Origin: Collimonas sp. OK607
GTDB taxonomy: Bacteria > Pseudomonadota > Gammaproteobacteria > Burkholderiales > Burkholderiaceae_D
Assembly (NCBI RefSeq): GCF_900111995.1
Contig: NZ_FOKF01000024.1
Span: 16,231 to 80,230 of the forward strand
Length of the DNA: 64,000 nt
Direction: 5' to 3'
Shown here: positions 27,309 to 38,502 of the stretch, in pieces
Position numbering within the stretch: position 1 is the first letter of the stretch
How the letters are laid out: every line of letters begins with the position of its first letter
Notes under the pieces: model-generated
What the model saw: only the letters and a program-made list of their open reading frames with translations
Database searches by the model: none
Told to the model about the DNA's origin: nothing
Position numbers and translations under genes: made by a program

Positions 27309-27349
27309 AAAAACGCCGTTCCGGCTGATGCTGGAACGGCGTTTTTTTT
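27309..27349 (+). terminator. Intrinsic terminator behind the NlpC/P60 gene
   Basis: Arms AAAAACGCCGTTCC and GGAACGGCGTTTTT, followed by more T. Symmetric enough to serve lpdA from the other side as well. Confidence 0.9.
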
Positions 27350-27354
27350 ATGCT

Positions 27355-27380
27355 GCGTGGGCACTGCGTACCCACCCTAT
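27355..27380. repeat. Single copy of the GTAGGGTGGGCA palindromic repeat
   Basis: GCGTGGGCACTGCGTACCCA followed by CCCTA, inverted orientation, squeezed between the terminator and the lpdA stop codon. Confidence 0.7.
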
Positions 27381-27384
27381 TTCT

Positions 27385-29505
27385 TTATTTCTTCTTCGGG
27401 ATGAACAGGTCGGTAATCGTGCCCAGGCCCATTTCAGCCGCAAACATCGGCGTCTCCGACAACGTCGGATGGGCATGGATGGTAAGCGCCAGGTCTTCGA
27501 GGTCAGCACCCATTTCCATTGCCAACACGGTTTCCGCCAACAGCTCGCCAGCATTCACGCCAACGATACCGGCGCCGATGATGCGTTTTGTGGTCGGATC
27601 CCACAACAGCTTGGTCATGCCGTCGTCGCGGCCCATTGCCAGTGCACGGCCACTTGCCGCCCATGGGAAATTCGCTTTTTCGAAAGGAATGCCTTTGGCT
27701 TTGGCTTCGGTTTCGGTCAGGCCCATCCAGGCGATTTCCGGATCGGTGTAAGCCACCGAAGGAATCGTCATCGCATCGAATTCAACCTTGTGTCCAGCGA
27801 TCACTTCAGCTGCAACCTTGGCTTCGTTGGTGGCTTTGTGTGCCAGCATTGGATCGCCGCAGATGTCGCCGATGGCAAAGATGTGCGAAACGTTGGTACG
27901 CTGTTGTTTGTCGGCCGGAATAAATCCGCGATCGTTGACGATCACGCCAGCTTTTTCGGCTGCAATTTCCTTGCCGTTAGGACGACGGCCTACGGCCACC
28001 AGCACCATATCGTACAGTTGCGGTTCCGGCGCTGCCGGCGAGCTGCTGTCGGCACCTTCAAACGTTGCGCGCAAACCTTCTTTCAAGGCTTCCAGCTTGG
28101 TGACCTTGGTTTTCAGGTAAATCGCTTCGTAGCGTTTTTCGATACGTTTTTGCAGCGGCTTGACAACGTCGCGGTCTGCCGCCGGAATCAAGCCGTCGGC
28201 AAATTCGACCACCGTTACCTTGGAACCGAGCGCGTCATACACACAAGCCATTTCCAGGCCGATGATGCCGCCGCCGATGACCAGCAGTTTCTTCGGAATC
28301 TGACGCAGTTCCAGCGCGCCGGTGGAGTCGATCAGACGCGGATCGTCGTATGGGAAACCGGGGATGCGGGCAACCGAAGAACCGGCAGCAATAATCGCAT
28401 TCTTGAAACCGACCACTTTCGGGCCGTCGGCGGTTGCTACCGTGATCGTGTTGGCTGAGCTGAATTCACCCTTGCCGGTCAACACTTGCACTTTGCGCGC
28501 CTTGGACAACCCGCTCAGGCCGCCGGTCAATTTCTTGATGACGCTTTCTTTCCAGCCGCGCAAGGCATCGATATCGATTTCCGGCGCCGACATCTTGACA
28601 CCGAAATGCGCCATTTCTTCCGCTTCTGTAATCACCTTGGCTGCATGCAAGAGTGCTTTGGACGGAATACAACCGACGTTCAGGCAGACCCCGCCGAGGC
28701 TAGGATAGCGCTCGATCATCACCACGCTCTGTCCCAGGTCGGCGGCGCGGAATGCAGCGGTATAACCGCCAGGACCGGCGCCCAGCACCATGGTGTCGCA
28801 CTCGATATCGACCTTGCCTGCGAAACTGACGGCGGCGGGAGCCGCTACAGCAGGCGCTGCTGCCGGAGCAGGAGCCGTAGCGGGAGCCGCGGCTGCAGGC
28901 GCAGCAGGCGCTGCCCCGGCAGCACCGACAGTTTCCAGCAACACGATCAGCGAACCTTCGCTAACCTTGTCGCCGACCTTGACCTTGATTTCCTTGATCG
29001 TACCGGCCTGGCTCGATGGGATTTCCATGCTGGCCTTGTCCGATTCGACGGTAATCAGCGACTGGTCGACCTTGACGCTGTCACCTACCTTGACCATCAA
29101 TTCGATAACGTCGACTTCCTTGACATCGCCGATATCCGGCACTTTGATTTCGATCGTGCTGACGGCGCCAGTCGCTGCGGCTGGTGCAGCGGCAGCAGCC
29201 GGGGCGGCGGCAGCTGGCGCCGCAGCCTGTGCTGGTGCGGCAGCGGGCGCAGCAGATGCTGCAGCGCCGGCGGCTTCCAACACCAGAACCAGCGAACCTT
29301 CGCTAACCTTGTCGCCGACCTTGACCTTGATTTCCTTGATAATACCGGCCTGGCTGGAAGGAATCTCCATGCTGGCCTTGTCGGACTCCACCGTGATCAG
29401 CGACTGATCGACCTTGACGGTATCGCCCACCTTGACCAGCAATTCAATGACTTCTACTTCTTTGACGTCGCCGATATCCGGGACCTTGACTTCAACCATA
29501 CTCAT
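27385..29505 (-). CDS. lpdA: Dihydrolipoamide dehydrogenase (E3) with two N-terminal lipoyl domains
   Basis: A 706-residue E3 subunit, much longer than the plain enzyme (about 470). Residues 1-80 and about 118-195 are two nearly identical lipoyl domains, each with the lipoylated Lys in [13 protein letters not shown], followed by Ala/Pro-rich swinging linkers. The E3 core starts about residue 232: FAD loop [16 protein letters not shown], redox disulfide [20 protein letters not shown] loop [10 protein letters not shown], and the C-terminal HAHPTLSE pair. It reoxidises dihydrolipoamide in the pyruvate dehydrogenase complex. Last gene of aceE-aceF-proteasome homologue-lpdA. Confidence 0.96.
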   Translation of the reverse strand: MSMVEVKVPDIGDVKEVEVIELLVKVGDTVKVDQSLITVESDKASMEIPSSQAGIIKEIKVKVGDKVSEGSLVLVLEAAGAAASAAPAAAPAQAAAPAAAAPAAAAAPAAATGAVSTIEIKVPDIGDVKEVDVIELMVKVGDSVKVDQSLITVESDKASMEIPSSQAGTIKEIKVKVGDKVSEGSLIVLLETVGAAGAAPAAPAAAAPATAPAPAAAPAVAAPAAVSFAGKVDIECDTMVLGAGPGGYTAAFRAADLGQSVVMIERYPSLGGVCLNVGCIPSKALLHAAKVITEAEEMAHFGVKMSAPEIDIDALRGWKESVIKKLTGGLSGLSKARKVQVLTGKGEFSSANTITVATADGPKVVGFKNAIIAAGSSVARIPGFPYDDPRLIDSTGALELRQIPKKLLVIGGGIIGLEMACVYDALGSKVTVVEFADGLIPAADRDVVKPLQKRIEKRYEAIYLKTKVTKLEALKEGLRATFEGADSSSPAAPEPQLYDMVLVAVGRRPNGKEIAAEKAGVIVNDRGFIPADKQQRTNVSHIFAIGDICGDPMLAHKATNEAKVAAEVIAGHKVEFDAMTIPSVAYTDPEIAWMGLTETEAKAKGIPFEKANFPWAASGRALAMGRDDGMTKLLWDPTTKRIIGAGIVGVNAGELLAETVLAMEMGADLEDLALTIHAHPTLSETPMFAAEMGLGTITDLFIPKKK

Positions 29506-29596
29506 AGCGTTTGCTCCATGCTCGTTCCCCCGTCTGGAGGAAAAATGTGTGATGTAGTGTGATGCTGCGTGCTGTGCCCAGCGTGCCCTGCGCCGC

Positions 29597-30166
29597 CTAG
29601 GATTTCATTTCAAAACTGTGAATGCGCATCGGGGTGGCAGAGCTCTTATCGAATTCAACGCCGGCATGCACCCCGACTTCGGCGATACGCTGTGCGCTGA
29701 CATCCTGGTCGTAGACTGCATACATCGCGCCCAAGGCAAAATTGCGGCCACTGCCTATGCCCCAGAAACGATCGAAACTGAACACTTCGCGATAGGAATA
29801 CACACCGAAAATACCGTAAGGATTGGCAATCAAGGCAGTAATCTGCGATGACTCGTAGGGATCGTCTTCATCCTCTTTGGTATTCAGGAAATACTGGTCC
29901 TTGAGGATGGTGTGCACCTTGGAAAAGGTCTCGAATACCTCATCGCGCGTATTCAGCTTGCAGTCTTCTCCCATGCCGGTCAGCAGCTTGCGCATCACCG
30001 GGAAATGGGCGGCGGTGCCGGCCAGCGTGATATACGATTCGCCAACCTGGAATATCTTGTTGTTGACCTCATAAGCATGCGACAAACGGGTATCGCCGAA
30101 CGTCACCAGCGAATCAGACGCAATCGCGATTTGCCCATTTTTTTTGACGACAACACAGGTAGTCAT
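29597..30166 (-). CDS. Betaproteobacterial proteasome homologue (HslV-like Ntn hydrolase)
   Basis: A 189-residue Ntn-hydrolase subunit from the ATG at 30166 (GGAGAG upstream). After removal of Met the N-terminus is [19 protein letters not shown]: Thr1 nucleophile, Asp17 in the HslV position, a Lys at 36 (NNKIF) near the HslV Lys33 position, and [15 protein letters not shown] matching the IGSG loop. So the protease looks active. The length and distinct sequence fit the BPH family described in Betaproteobacteria, not HslV itself; no hslU lies beside it. It sits inside the pyruvate dehydrogenase operon between aceF and lpdA. Confidence 0.8.
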   Translation of the reverse strand: MTTCVVVKKNGQIAIASDSLVTFGDTRLSHAYEVNNKIFQVGESYITLAGTAAHFPVMRKLLTGMGEDCKLNTRDEVFETFSKVHTILKDQYFLNTKEDEDDPYESSQITALIANPYGIFGVYSYREVFSFDRFWGIGSGRNFALGAMYAVYDQDVSAQRIAEVGVHAGVEFDKSSATPMRIHSFEMKS

Positions 30167-30247
30167 AGTTGCTCTCCATCGGTATGCCAAATGACCGCAA
30201 GCGGCGCAAAAAAGAAAGAACAAGCTTTCAGTTTGCGCCGCCAGGCA

Positions 30248-31576
30248 TCACAACAATGTCTTGCGCATGTCGGCCAGCACTTCAGCCAGATAGACGCTAA
30301 AGCGTGCACCCATGGCACCGTCGACAACGCGATGATCGTAAGACAAAGAGGTAGGCATCATCAGGCGCGGCACGAATTGCTTGCCGTCCCAGACCGGTTT
30401 CATCGATGCCTTGGACAAGCCCAGGATCGCTACTTCAGGCGCATTGATGATTGGCGTGAATGCCGTACCGCCGATACCGCCCAATGAGGAAATCGTGAAA
30501 GTTGCACCTTGCATGTCGGCCGGCTTCAACTTGCCGTCGCGTGCCTGGGCAGACAATTCGCCCATTTCCAGAGCGATCTGGCTGATGCCCTTTTTGTCGG
30601 CATCCTTGATCACCGGTACCACCAGGCCGTTTGGCGTGTCGGCGGCAAAGCCGATGTTGTAGTACTGCTTGAGGATCAGGTTTTCACCCTTTGCATCGAG
30701 CGAGGAGTTGAATGCAGGGAATTTCTTCAGCGCAGCGACGCTGGCCTTGATCACGAACGCCAGCATGGTCAGCTTGACCGGCGACTTGGCCTTGGCAAAA
30801 CTGTCATTGGCTTGCTTGCGGAATTCTTCCAGCTCGGTGATATCGGCTTCGTCGAATTGCGTGACGTGCGGGATCATGACCCAGTTGCGATGCAGGTTCG
30901 GGCCGCTGAGCTTCTTGATGCGCGACAACGGCAACAACTCGGTCGGACCTTGCTTGCTGAAATCCAGCGATGGCCATGCCAGCAGATCCAGTCCGACGCC
31001 GCTACCGCCCTTGCTGCTCGAAGCAACTGCGCTACCGCTGGCGGCACCAGAGATCACGCCCTTGACGTAGTTCTGTACATCTTCGTGGGTGATGCGGGCC
31101 TTGATGCCGGTGCCGGCAACGCGGCTCAGGTCAACGCCCAGTTCACGCGCAAATTTGCGCACCGATGGCGATGCATGCGGAATGCTGCCGCTGGCATGGA
31201 CCGGTGCTGCCGGAGCTGGTGCCGCTACCGGAGCAGGTGCAGCTACTACTGCAGGTGCCGGAGCCGGAGCTGCCGCCGTCGGCGCTGCTGCTGGTGCGGC
31301 AGCCGGAGCGCTGGCTGGCGCCGGCGCTGCTGCAGCTGCATCGACTTCAAGTACCAGCACCAAAGTGCCTTCCTTGACCTTGTCGCCCAGCTTGACTTTC
31401 AATTCCTTGATCACACCCGCATGACTGGACGGGATTTCCATGCTGGCCTTGTCGGATTCGACCGTGATCAGCGATTGATCAACCTTTACCGTGTCACCGA
31501 CCTTGACCATCAATTCAATGACTTCAACTTCACTGACGTCGCCGATATCCGGGACTTTGACTTCCACCATACTCAT
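30248..31576 (-). CDS. aceF: Pyruvate dehydrogenase E2, dihydrolipoamide acetyltransferase
   Basis: A 442-residue E2. One lipoyl domain (residues 1-80, Lys in [13 protein letters not shown]), an Ala/Pro-rich linker, a peripheral-subunit-binding domain (SPSVRKFARELGVDLSRVAG), and the catalytic trimer-forming domain with SYDHRVVDGAMGARF (catalytic His and Asp). Only one lipoyl domain is present, whereas many enteric E2 proteins have three; the E3 in this operon carries two. The lipoyl sequence is almost the same as those of lpdA. Confidence 0.95.
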   Translation of the reverse strand: MSMVEVKVPDIGDVSEVEVIELMVKVGDTVKVDQSLITVESDKASMEIPSSHAGVIKELKVKLGDKVKEGTLVLVLEVDAAAAAPAPASAPAAAPAAAPTAAAPAPAPAVVAAPAPVAAPAPAAPVHASGSIPHASPSVRKFARELGVDLSRVAGTGIKARITHEDVQNYVKGVISGAASGSAVASSSKGGSGVGLDLLAWPSLDFSKQGPTELLPLSRIKKLSGPNLHRNWVMIPHVTQFDEADITELEEFRKQANDSFAKAKSPVKLTMLAFVIKASVAALKKFPAFNSSLDAKGENLILKQYYNIGFAADTPNGLVVPVIKDADKKGISQIALEMGELSAQARDGKLKPADMQGATFTISSLGGIGGTAFTPIINAPEVAILGLSKASMKPVWDGKQFVPRLMMPTSLSYDHRVVDGAMGARFSVYLAEVLADMRKTLL

Positions 31577-31647
31577 CGCTTAGCTCCAATTATTCTGCCC
31601 GCTGTGAAGTACTCGCCAGCACTTCACAGTCGTGGAAATTTGTTTTC

Positions 31648-31720
31648 GTAGGGTGGGCACCCGTGCCCACGCGGATGCACTGCTGCAGCTACCGCGTGGG
31701 CACGGCGTGCCCACCCTACC
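31648..31720. repeat. Inverted pair of the GTAGGGTGGGCA palindromic repeat inside the pdh operon
   Basis: Left copy 31648-31674 and inverted copy about 31691-31720 lie between the aceE stop and the aceF start. They would be transcribed in the operon and can fold into a long hairpin, which may adjust the aceE:aceF ratio by stalling decay or transcription. Confidence 0.8.
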
Positions 31721-31727
31721 AAACCGG

Positions 31728-34424
<2,697 letters not shown>

Positions 34425-34756
34425 GCTGAGTCTCCTGAATTTGTGCGCCTGTCCAATTTAACATCGGATTAGCGGGTTGGGTCGCAAGCATCTACGTCAC
34501 TTCGTAGACGGACGCCAAATTCTAACAGGAGTTTTTTCCATTTCCAAATAGCGATATTTGATTTCATAATATGAAAATATGCTGCATAGCAAGACAAAAT
34601 ACTATGGGAAATCGGGGCTTATTAGCTTTTTCATTGCGTCGAAAAGCTGAATTCCAGCTTAAAACACCGTACTGCAGTGCAGCAATAGTTACATATTGAT
34701 ATCGATAAAATCTGACTTATAGCTAATTCGATATAACAACTACCGTAAATCTAAGT

Positions 34757-34793
34757 AAAAAAGCGCTGACCCGGAAGGAAGCAGCGCTTTTTT
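34757..34793 (-). terminator. Intrinsic terminator behind plsY
   Basis: AAAAAAGCGCTG and CAGCGCTTTTTT flank a 13-base loop. On the minus strand it follows plsY and its repeat copy, and separates plsY from aceE. Confidence 0.85.
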
Positions 34794-34800
34794 ATCATCG

Positions 34801-34892
34801 GTAGGGCGGGCAAGTTTTTTTGCCCACGCGGTGCCGAAATGAGCAAGATGGCGGATTTGACGTTATGCGTGGGTACAAGTACTCACTCTACG
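34801..34892. repeat. Degenerate inverted pair of the GTAGGGTGGGCA palindromic repeat
   Basis: Left copy 34801-34830 (GTAGGGCGGGCA ... TGCCCACGCG) and a worn inverted copy 34865-34892 that runs into the plsY stop codon. Confidence 0.65.
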
Positions 34893-35508
34893 CCGCCTTG
34901 CCGCCCTTCTTCTTGGCGCCGATACGGCTTTCTTTGCCGGCCAGTAAATTGCCGATGTTTTTGGCATGGCGATAGATCAGCAAGGCGCTCATGACGACAA
35001 TTGCCAGCAAAATCATGTCCGGCCCTTCCATCAAGGCATAGAAGAATGGCGCGAAGACGCTGGCAATCAAGGCCGCCAGCGAGGAATAGCGAAACGCATA
35101 GGCTACGATCATCCAGGTCGCGATGGTCGCCAGACCCAGCCAGAGGCTGATGCCAATCAGGATGCCGAGCAAGGTGGCCACACCTTTGCCGCCGGCAAAA
35201 CGGAAGAAGACTGGCCACAGATGTCCCAAAAATACTGCTACGGCGGCCAGCGCAACGGCGCCATCGCCCAAGCCGAATTGCGGCCCGTATTTTTGTGTCA
35301 GCCACACCGCCAGCCAACCCTTGAAACCATCGCCGAGCAAAGTCAGGGCCGCCGCGGTTTTATTCCCGCTACGCAGGACATTGGTGGCGCCGGGATTATT
35401 CGAGCCGTAGGTACGCGGATCTCCCAGCCCGAATACCTTGCTGGTGATGATGCCGAACGATACCGAACCGATCAGGTAGGCGGCAAGCGCGAATAACAAT
35501 ATGTACAT
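34888..35508 (-). CDS. plsY: Glycerol-3-phosphate acyltransferase PlsY
   Basis: A 206-residue membrane acyltransferase using acyl-phosphate to acylate glycerol-3-phosphate in phospholipid synthesis. The three conserved cytoplasmic motifs are visible: [12 protein letters not shown] (motif 1), [14 protein letters not shown] (motif 2) and a late [15 protein letters not shown] (motif 3). Five or so hydrophobic helices, with a Lys/Gly-rich C-terminal tail. It ends at the palindromic repeat and a terminator. Confidence 0.94.
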   Translation of the reverse strand: MYILLFALAAYLIGSVSFGIITSKVFGLGDPRTYGSNNPGATNVLRSGNKTAAALTLLGDGFKGWLAVWLTQKYGPQFGLGDGAVALAAVAVFLGHLWPVFFRFAGGKGVATLLGILIGISLWLGLATIATWMIVAYAFRYSSLAALIASVFAPFFYALMEGPDMILLAIVVMSALLIYRHAKNIGNLLAGKESRIGAKKKGGKAA

Positions 35509-35569
35509 GCGTGTCTCTTTCTTTTGTATTTGGTTGATTCAGGTTTGGCGCTTATTCGGTTTATCCGGT

Positions 35570-36055
35570 TTATTCGTCCAGCCCACACTGGACCGCTTTT
35601 GCTTGCAACAGATCCGCCACGCTTTGCGGCGCCATGCCGATCAGGTAACCACGCCTGCCACCGTTAATATATATCTTCTGCAAGGCCAGGATGCTTTCTT
35701 CTATATAGACCGGTAGCACCTTACGGGTAGCGAACGGCGAAGTACCGCCGATCAGGTAGCCGGAATGGCGGTTCGCCACCTCCGGTTTGCAAGGTTCGAC
35801 CGACTTGCAGCCGATTTGCCGCGCCAGGTTCTTGGTCGACACCTTGCGGTCGCCATGCATCAGGATGATCAGGGGCTTGGCCGCCTCATCCTGCATCACC
35901 AGCGTCTTCACAACCGCATGTTCGTCCACGCCTAATGCGCGCGCCGATACCGTGGTGCCGCCATGTTCCTCATATGCATAGGGATGCTCGGAAAAGACCG
36001 CTCCGTGCTTGCGCAAGAATTGCGTCGCCGGGGTCTCTGAAATATGTTTTGTCAT
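35570..36055 (-). CDS. ybaK: Cys-tRNA(Pro)/aminoacyl-tRNA deacylase YbaK/EbsC
   Basis: A 161-residue trans-editing factor that hydrolyses mischarged Cys-tRNA(Pro). Seen: TPATQFLRKHGAVFSEHPY start, GVDEHAVVKTLVM, the active Lys in GDRKVSTKNLARQIG, GYLIGGTSPFATRKVLPVYIEES with the conserved GGxSP loop. Length is normal for YbaK. Upstream of plsY on the same strand, 61 bases apart. Confidence 0.92.
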   Translation of the reverse strand: MTKHISETPATQFLRKHGAVFSEHPYAYEEHGGTTVSARALGVDEHAVVKTLVMQDEAAKPLIILMHGDRKVSTKNLARQIGCKSVEPCKPEVANRHSGYLIGGTSPFATRKVLPVYIEESILALQKIYINGGRRGYLIGMAPQSVADLLQAKAVQCGLDE

Positions 36056-36209
36056 ACCGGGTATTTGAACGCAGCGCCCTGTGTCTGAGCGTCTGCTGGC
36101 AAATCATGTTTTCGTTCGTAAAACTTGACGCAGCGACAATCCCTGCCGCTGATCCACGCTGGTCGGGCTGACCACGGCGTTTAACATGTTTAACTAACGT
36201 GTTTAACGG

Positions 36210-36401
36210 TTAAGGCTGTTTTGGCTCGTCGGAAGCCGGTTCACCGGTAGCCGGCAGTTCGGACTCTGCCGCATCTTCTACGTCAACCTCAACTTCGGTG
36301 GAAGAACCTTTCTCCGCCTTACGCTTCAGCTTTTCTTCCTTCTTTTTTTTCTTCTCTAACTCTTTTTGCCGTTTTTCATACTGAAAATTCGTTTTTGCCA
36401 A
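36210..36401 (-). CDS. Small highly charged protein of unknown function
   Basis: 63 residues: an N-terminal MAKTNFQYEKRQKELEKKKK followed by more Lys/Glu (basic helix to about residue 30), then an acidic Glu/Asp/Pro half. The start MAKTNFQYEKRQKELEK is regular enough to look like a conserved protein and the C-terminal half is low complexity. No signal peptide or known domain. A nucleic-acid or ribosome contact is possible from the charge but is only a guess. Confidence 0.6.
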   Translation of the reverse strand: MAKTNFQYEKRQKELEKKKKKEEKLKRKAEKGSSTEVEVDVEDAAESELPATGEPASDEPKQP

Positions 36402-36511
36402 TTGCGCCCCCTAAATAGACTCTTGAATAGATGTATTACAGGATACAGGAGAATAATTGGGAAGATGCAGAATTCAATTTAATGGGGACGATCAAAATAA
36501 TTATTAAAACA

Positions 36512-37450
36512 TTAACCACGCGGATGATGCGCTGCATGCAGTGCCTTCAAACGTTCACGCGCCACATGGGTATAAATTTGGGTCGTTGATATATCGGCAT
36601 GCCCCAACAGTAATTGCACCACCCGTAAATCCGCACCGTGATTCAGCAGATGAGTAGCGAAGGCATGCCGCAAGGTATGCGGCGACAACGGCGCATTGAT
36701 GGCGGCCTTGAGTGCGTATTTCTTGATCAAGGTCCAGAACATCTGGCGCGTCATGGCGCCGCCACGAGCTGTCACGAACAACGCATCATCCATCTGCCCG
36801 TCCATGATCTGGCCGCGCGCATCCTTCAGGAAGCGCACAATCCAGTTCCGCGCTTCCTCGCCGAACGGCAGCAGGCGCGTTTTATTACCCTTGCCGGTAA
36901 TCCGCAGCACGCCTTCGTTCATGCCGACTTCCAGCGTTTTCAGCAACACCAGCTCCGATACCCGCAAGCCGCTGGCATACATCAGCTCCAGCATGGTGCG
37001 GTCACGCAGGCCGAGCGGCGTCGCAACATCGGGCGCTGCCAGCAAAGCTTCAACCTGGGCTTCGGACAAGATCTTGGGAAAACGCGGCGCTTGCTTGGCA
37101 GAGCGCAAATGCAGGCAAGGATCGACACTGATACGGCTTTGCCGCAATGCCAGCAGATAGAACCGCTTGAGTACCGCCAGACGGCGGTTCGAGGAGGTCG
37201 CCTTGCTGCTCTCATGCTTAGCCAGGAAATACGCGTTCAGATCGCCGGCATGGATAGCAAACAAGGTCTTGCCATCTGGTTGCGCCTGCAACCACAAAGC
37301 GAACAGCGTCATGTCGCGCCGATAGGCTTCAAGCGAATTCTTGGCAAGGCCGTCTTCCAGCCACAAGCTGTCGCAAAACTCGTCGATCGCGGTTTGATGT
37401 TCGGTGCTTAATGCCGGTTTCGCTAGTGTTTCAGCTTTGGACCTTCTCAC
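36512..37450 (-). CDS. xerD: Tyrosine recombinase XerD
   Basis: A 312-residue site-specific recombinase for chromosome dimer resolution at dif. N-terminal SAM-like core-binding domain (AIDEFCDSLWLEDGLAKNSL), then the catalytic domain with Arg in YASGLRVSELVLL, Lys in ITGKGNKTRLLPFG, HTLRHAFATHLL, LLGHADISTTQIYTHV (His and nucleophilic Tyr). The start is GTG at 37450, overlapping the ogt stop by four bases (GTGA), so it is coupled to ogt. This is chromosomal housekeeping, not a sign of an integrated element. Confidence 0.93.
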   Translation of the reverse strand: MRRSKAETLAKPALSTEHQTAIDEFCDSLWLEDGLAKNSLEAYRRDMTLFALWLQAQPDGKTLFAIHAGDLNAYFLAKHESSKATSSNRRLAVLKRFYLLALRQSRISVDPCLHLRSAKQAPRFPKILSEAQVEALLAAPDVATPLGLRDRTMLELMYASGLRVSELVLLKTLEVGMNEGVLRITGKGNKTRLLPFGEEARNWIVRFLKDARGQIMDGQMDDALFVTARGGAMTRQMFWTLIKKYALKAAINAPLSPHTLRHAFATHLLNHGADLRVVQLLLGHADISTTQIYTHVARERLKALHAAHHPRG

Positions 37451-37980
37451 AAGCCGACCACGCCTTCATGCTCCAGCAACCAGCGTTTGACGCGCAGATG
37501 GAAGCCATCCTCGTCATCGTGATGAGAAAAGCCGCCCAAGCCGCCAGCCGCGGTCACCCGATGGCAGGGAATCACCAACGGAAACCAGTTGGCTCCGCAT
37601 GCCTGCCCGACCGCGCGTGGCGCCGACTCTATCAGTTTGGCAACCTGGCCATAAGTGAGTACCTCCCCACGCGGTATTGCGGCAATCGCCTTCCACACTC
37701 TGTGCTGGAAAGCGGTGCCTAGCGGCGCCAGGGGAAGGTTGAAGCGGAAGTCGGGCTGTTCCAGATAACGACAGATCTGCTTGACTGCGCGTTCGGCTAA
37801 CGCATCGGTGGCGTCTTTTTCGTGAAATGAGGGAGGTAGATAGACCAATTCCTGCAGCAAGCCGGCATCAGTGCGTATGCCCATCGCACCGAAAGGCGCG
37901 GCGACCACGGCCGTGAAGTGCTGCGCAGGAAGCTGGCCGCCGGCGGCGCGCTTTAGTGGACTATCTGAGATTATATTCAT
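37447..37980 (-). CDS. ogt: Methylated-DNA--protein-cysteine S-methyltransferase
   Basis: A 177-residue suicide alkyltransferase repairing O6-methylguanine. The acceptor is Cys139 in VIPCHRVTAAGGLGGFS; the helix-turn-helix arginine-finger segment GEVLTYGQVAKLIESAPRAVGQACGANWFP precedes it. Ogt-type length without an Ada domain. Immediately upstream of xerD and overlapping it. Confidence 0.93.
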   Translation of the reverse strand: MNIISDSPLKRAAGGQLPAQHFTAVVAAPFGAMGIRTDAGLLQELVYLPPSFHEKDATDALAERAVKQICRYLEQPDFRFNLPLAPLGTAFQHRVWKAIAAIPRGEVLTYGQVAKLIESAPRAVGQACGANWFPLVIPCHRVTAAGGLGGFSHHDDEDGFHLRVKRWLLEHEGVVGL

Positions 37981-38002
37981 ACTGCTAGCATAAAATAAAA
38001 AA

Positions 38003-38022
38003 GGCGCATCTGTCGATGCGCC
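38003..38022 (-). terminator. Intrinsic terminator with no recognised gene ahead of it
   Basis: GGCGCATC-TGTC-GATGCGCC; on the minus strand it runs into TTTTTTATTTTA. It lies just upstream of ogt and can only serve a minus-strand transcript starting in 38023-38440, where there is no evident gene. Confidence 0.8.
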
Positions 38023-38340
38023 TCAAATTACTTCGTATGCACTCCCGGCTGTTTAGACAGCTTCATTCGGAATGCAAGGTCTCCTCAGTATCCCCGGTAT
38101 CAATACCGTTCTTATGCACCACCACCTACAATCCCGTTTATTCAACCTGGTTGGCAATTGCTTTTAACCGCTTCTGCCAGACGCTTAAAAAAATCTGAAT
38201 TCTGTGCCACATAACTACTGTTTTCCGGAAACCGAAATCCGGTTCAATTTGCTGCTTTTAAGTCCTGCAATGTCAAATTGTGGTCGCACTGTAACAGGTG
38301 TTACGCTGATTTAACAAATAATTTATATGAATCATTTTGA
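38023..38340 (-). other. Possible small RNA or micro-protein transcript
   Basis: The gap 37981-38502 is the longest unassigned stretch of the core region. On the minus strand it holds a TATAAA near 38323-38328 with TTGTTT about 15 bases before it, a CCGGA/TCCGG hairpin (38225-38242), a 22-codon frame from a GTG at 38210 to a TGA at 38142 (VAQNSDFFKRLAEAVKSNCQ and two more residues), and then the terminator. A short RNA of about 300 bases is the reading I favour. The peptide start is weak. Confidence 0.25.
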
Positions 38341-38397
38341 CTAAACAACATAGATTTTCACTAAACCATTATCAAATAAACACTTATTCACATTCAC

Positions 38398-38417
38398 AAA
38401 TTTCCCTGTGGAAATTT
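38398..38417. promoter_or_regulatory. Perfect palindrome upstream of the AEC transporter
   Basis: AAATTTCC-CTGT-GGAAATTT, 85 bases before the transporter start, in AT-rich DNA. Operator-like; regulator unknown. Confidence 0.35.
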
Positions 38418-38502
38418 ATATCGCCGCCCTCTCCTTAAAATTATGCAAGATGGTTCGGCATGTCTACAATCGAGCCAACTTTCTTACAATATCTACCACT
38501 CC

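Noticed and set aside
28830..31340. Repetitive Ala/Pro codon tracts considered as a CRISPR-like or tandem repeat array
   Set aside because: They are the flexible linkers of lipoyl-bearing E2/E3 subunits; there are no spacers and no regular unit. No CRISPR array was seen anywhere in the window.
34757..34793. CCGGAAGGAAGCAG sequence resembling the 4.5S SRP RNA tetraloop region
   Set aside because: Only this short stretch matches; it is the loop and arm of an intrinsic terminator and lacks the rest of an SRP RNA fold.
36512..37450. Tyrosine recombinase as evidence for another mobile element
   Set aside because: Sequence and its coupling to ogt identify the chromosomal XerD; no att repeats or cargo lie nearby.
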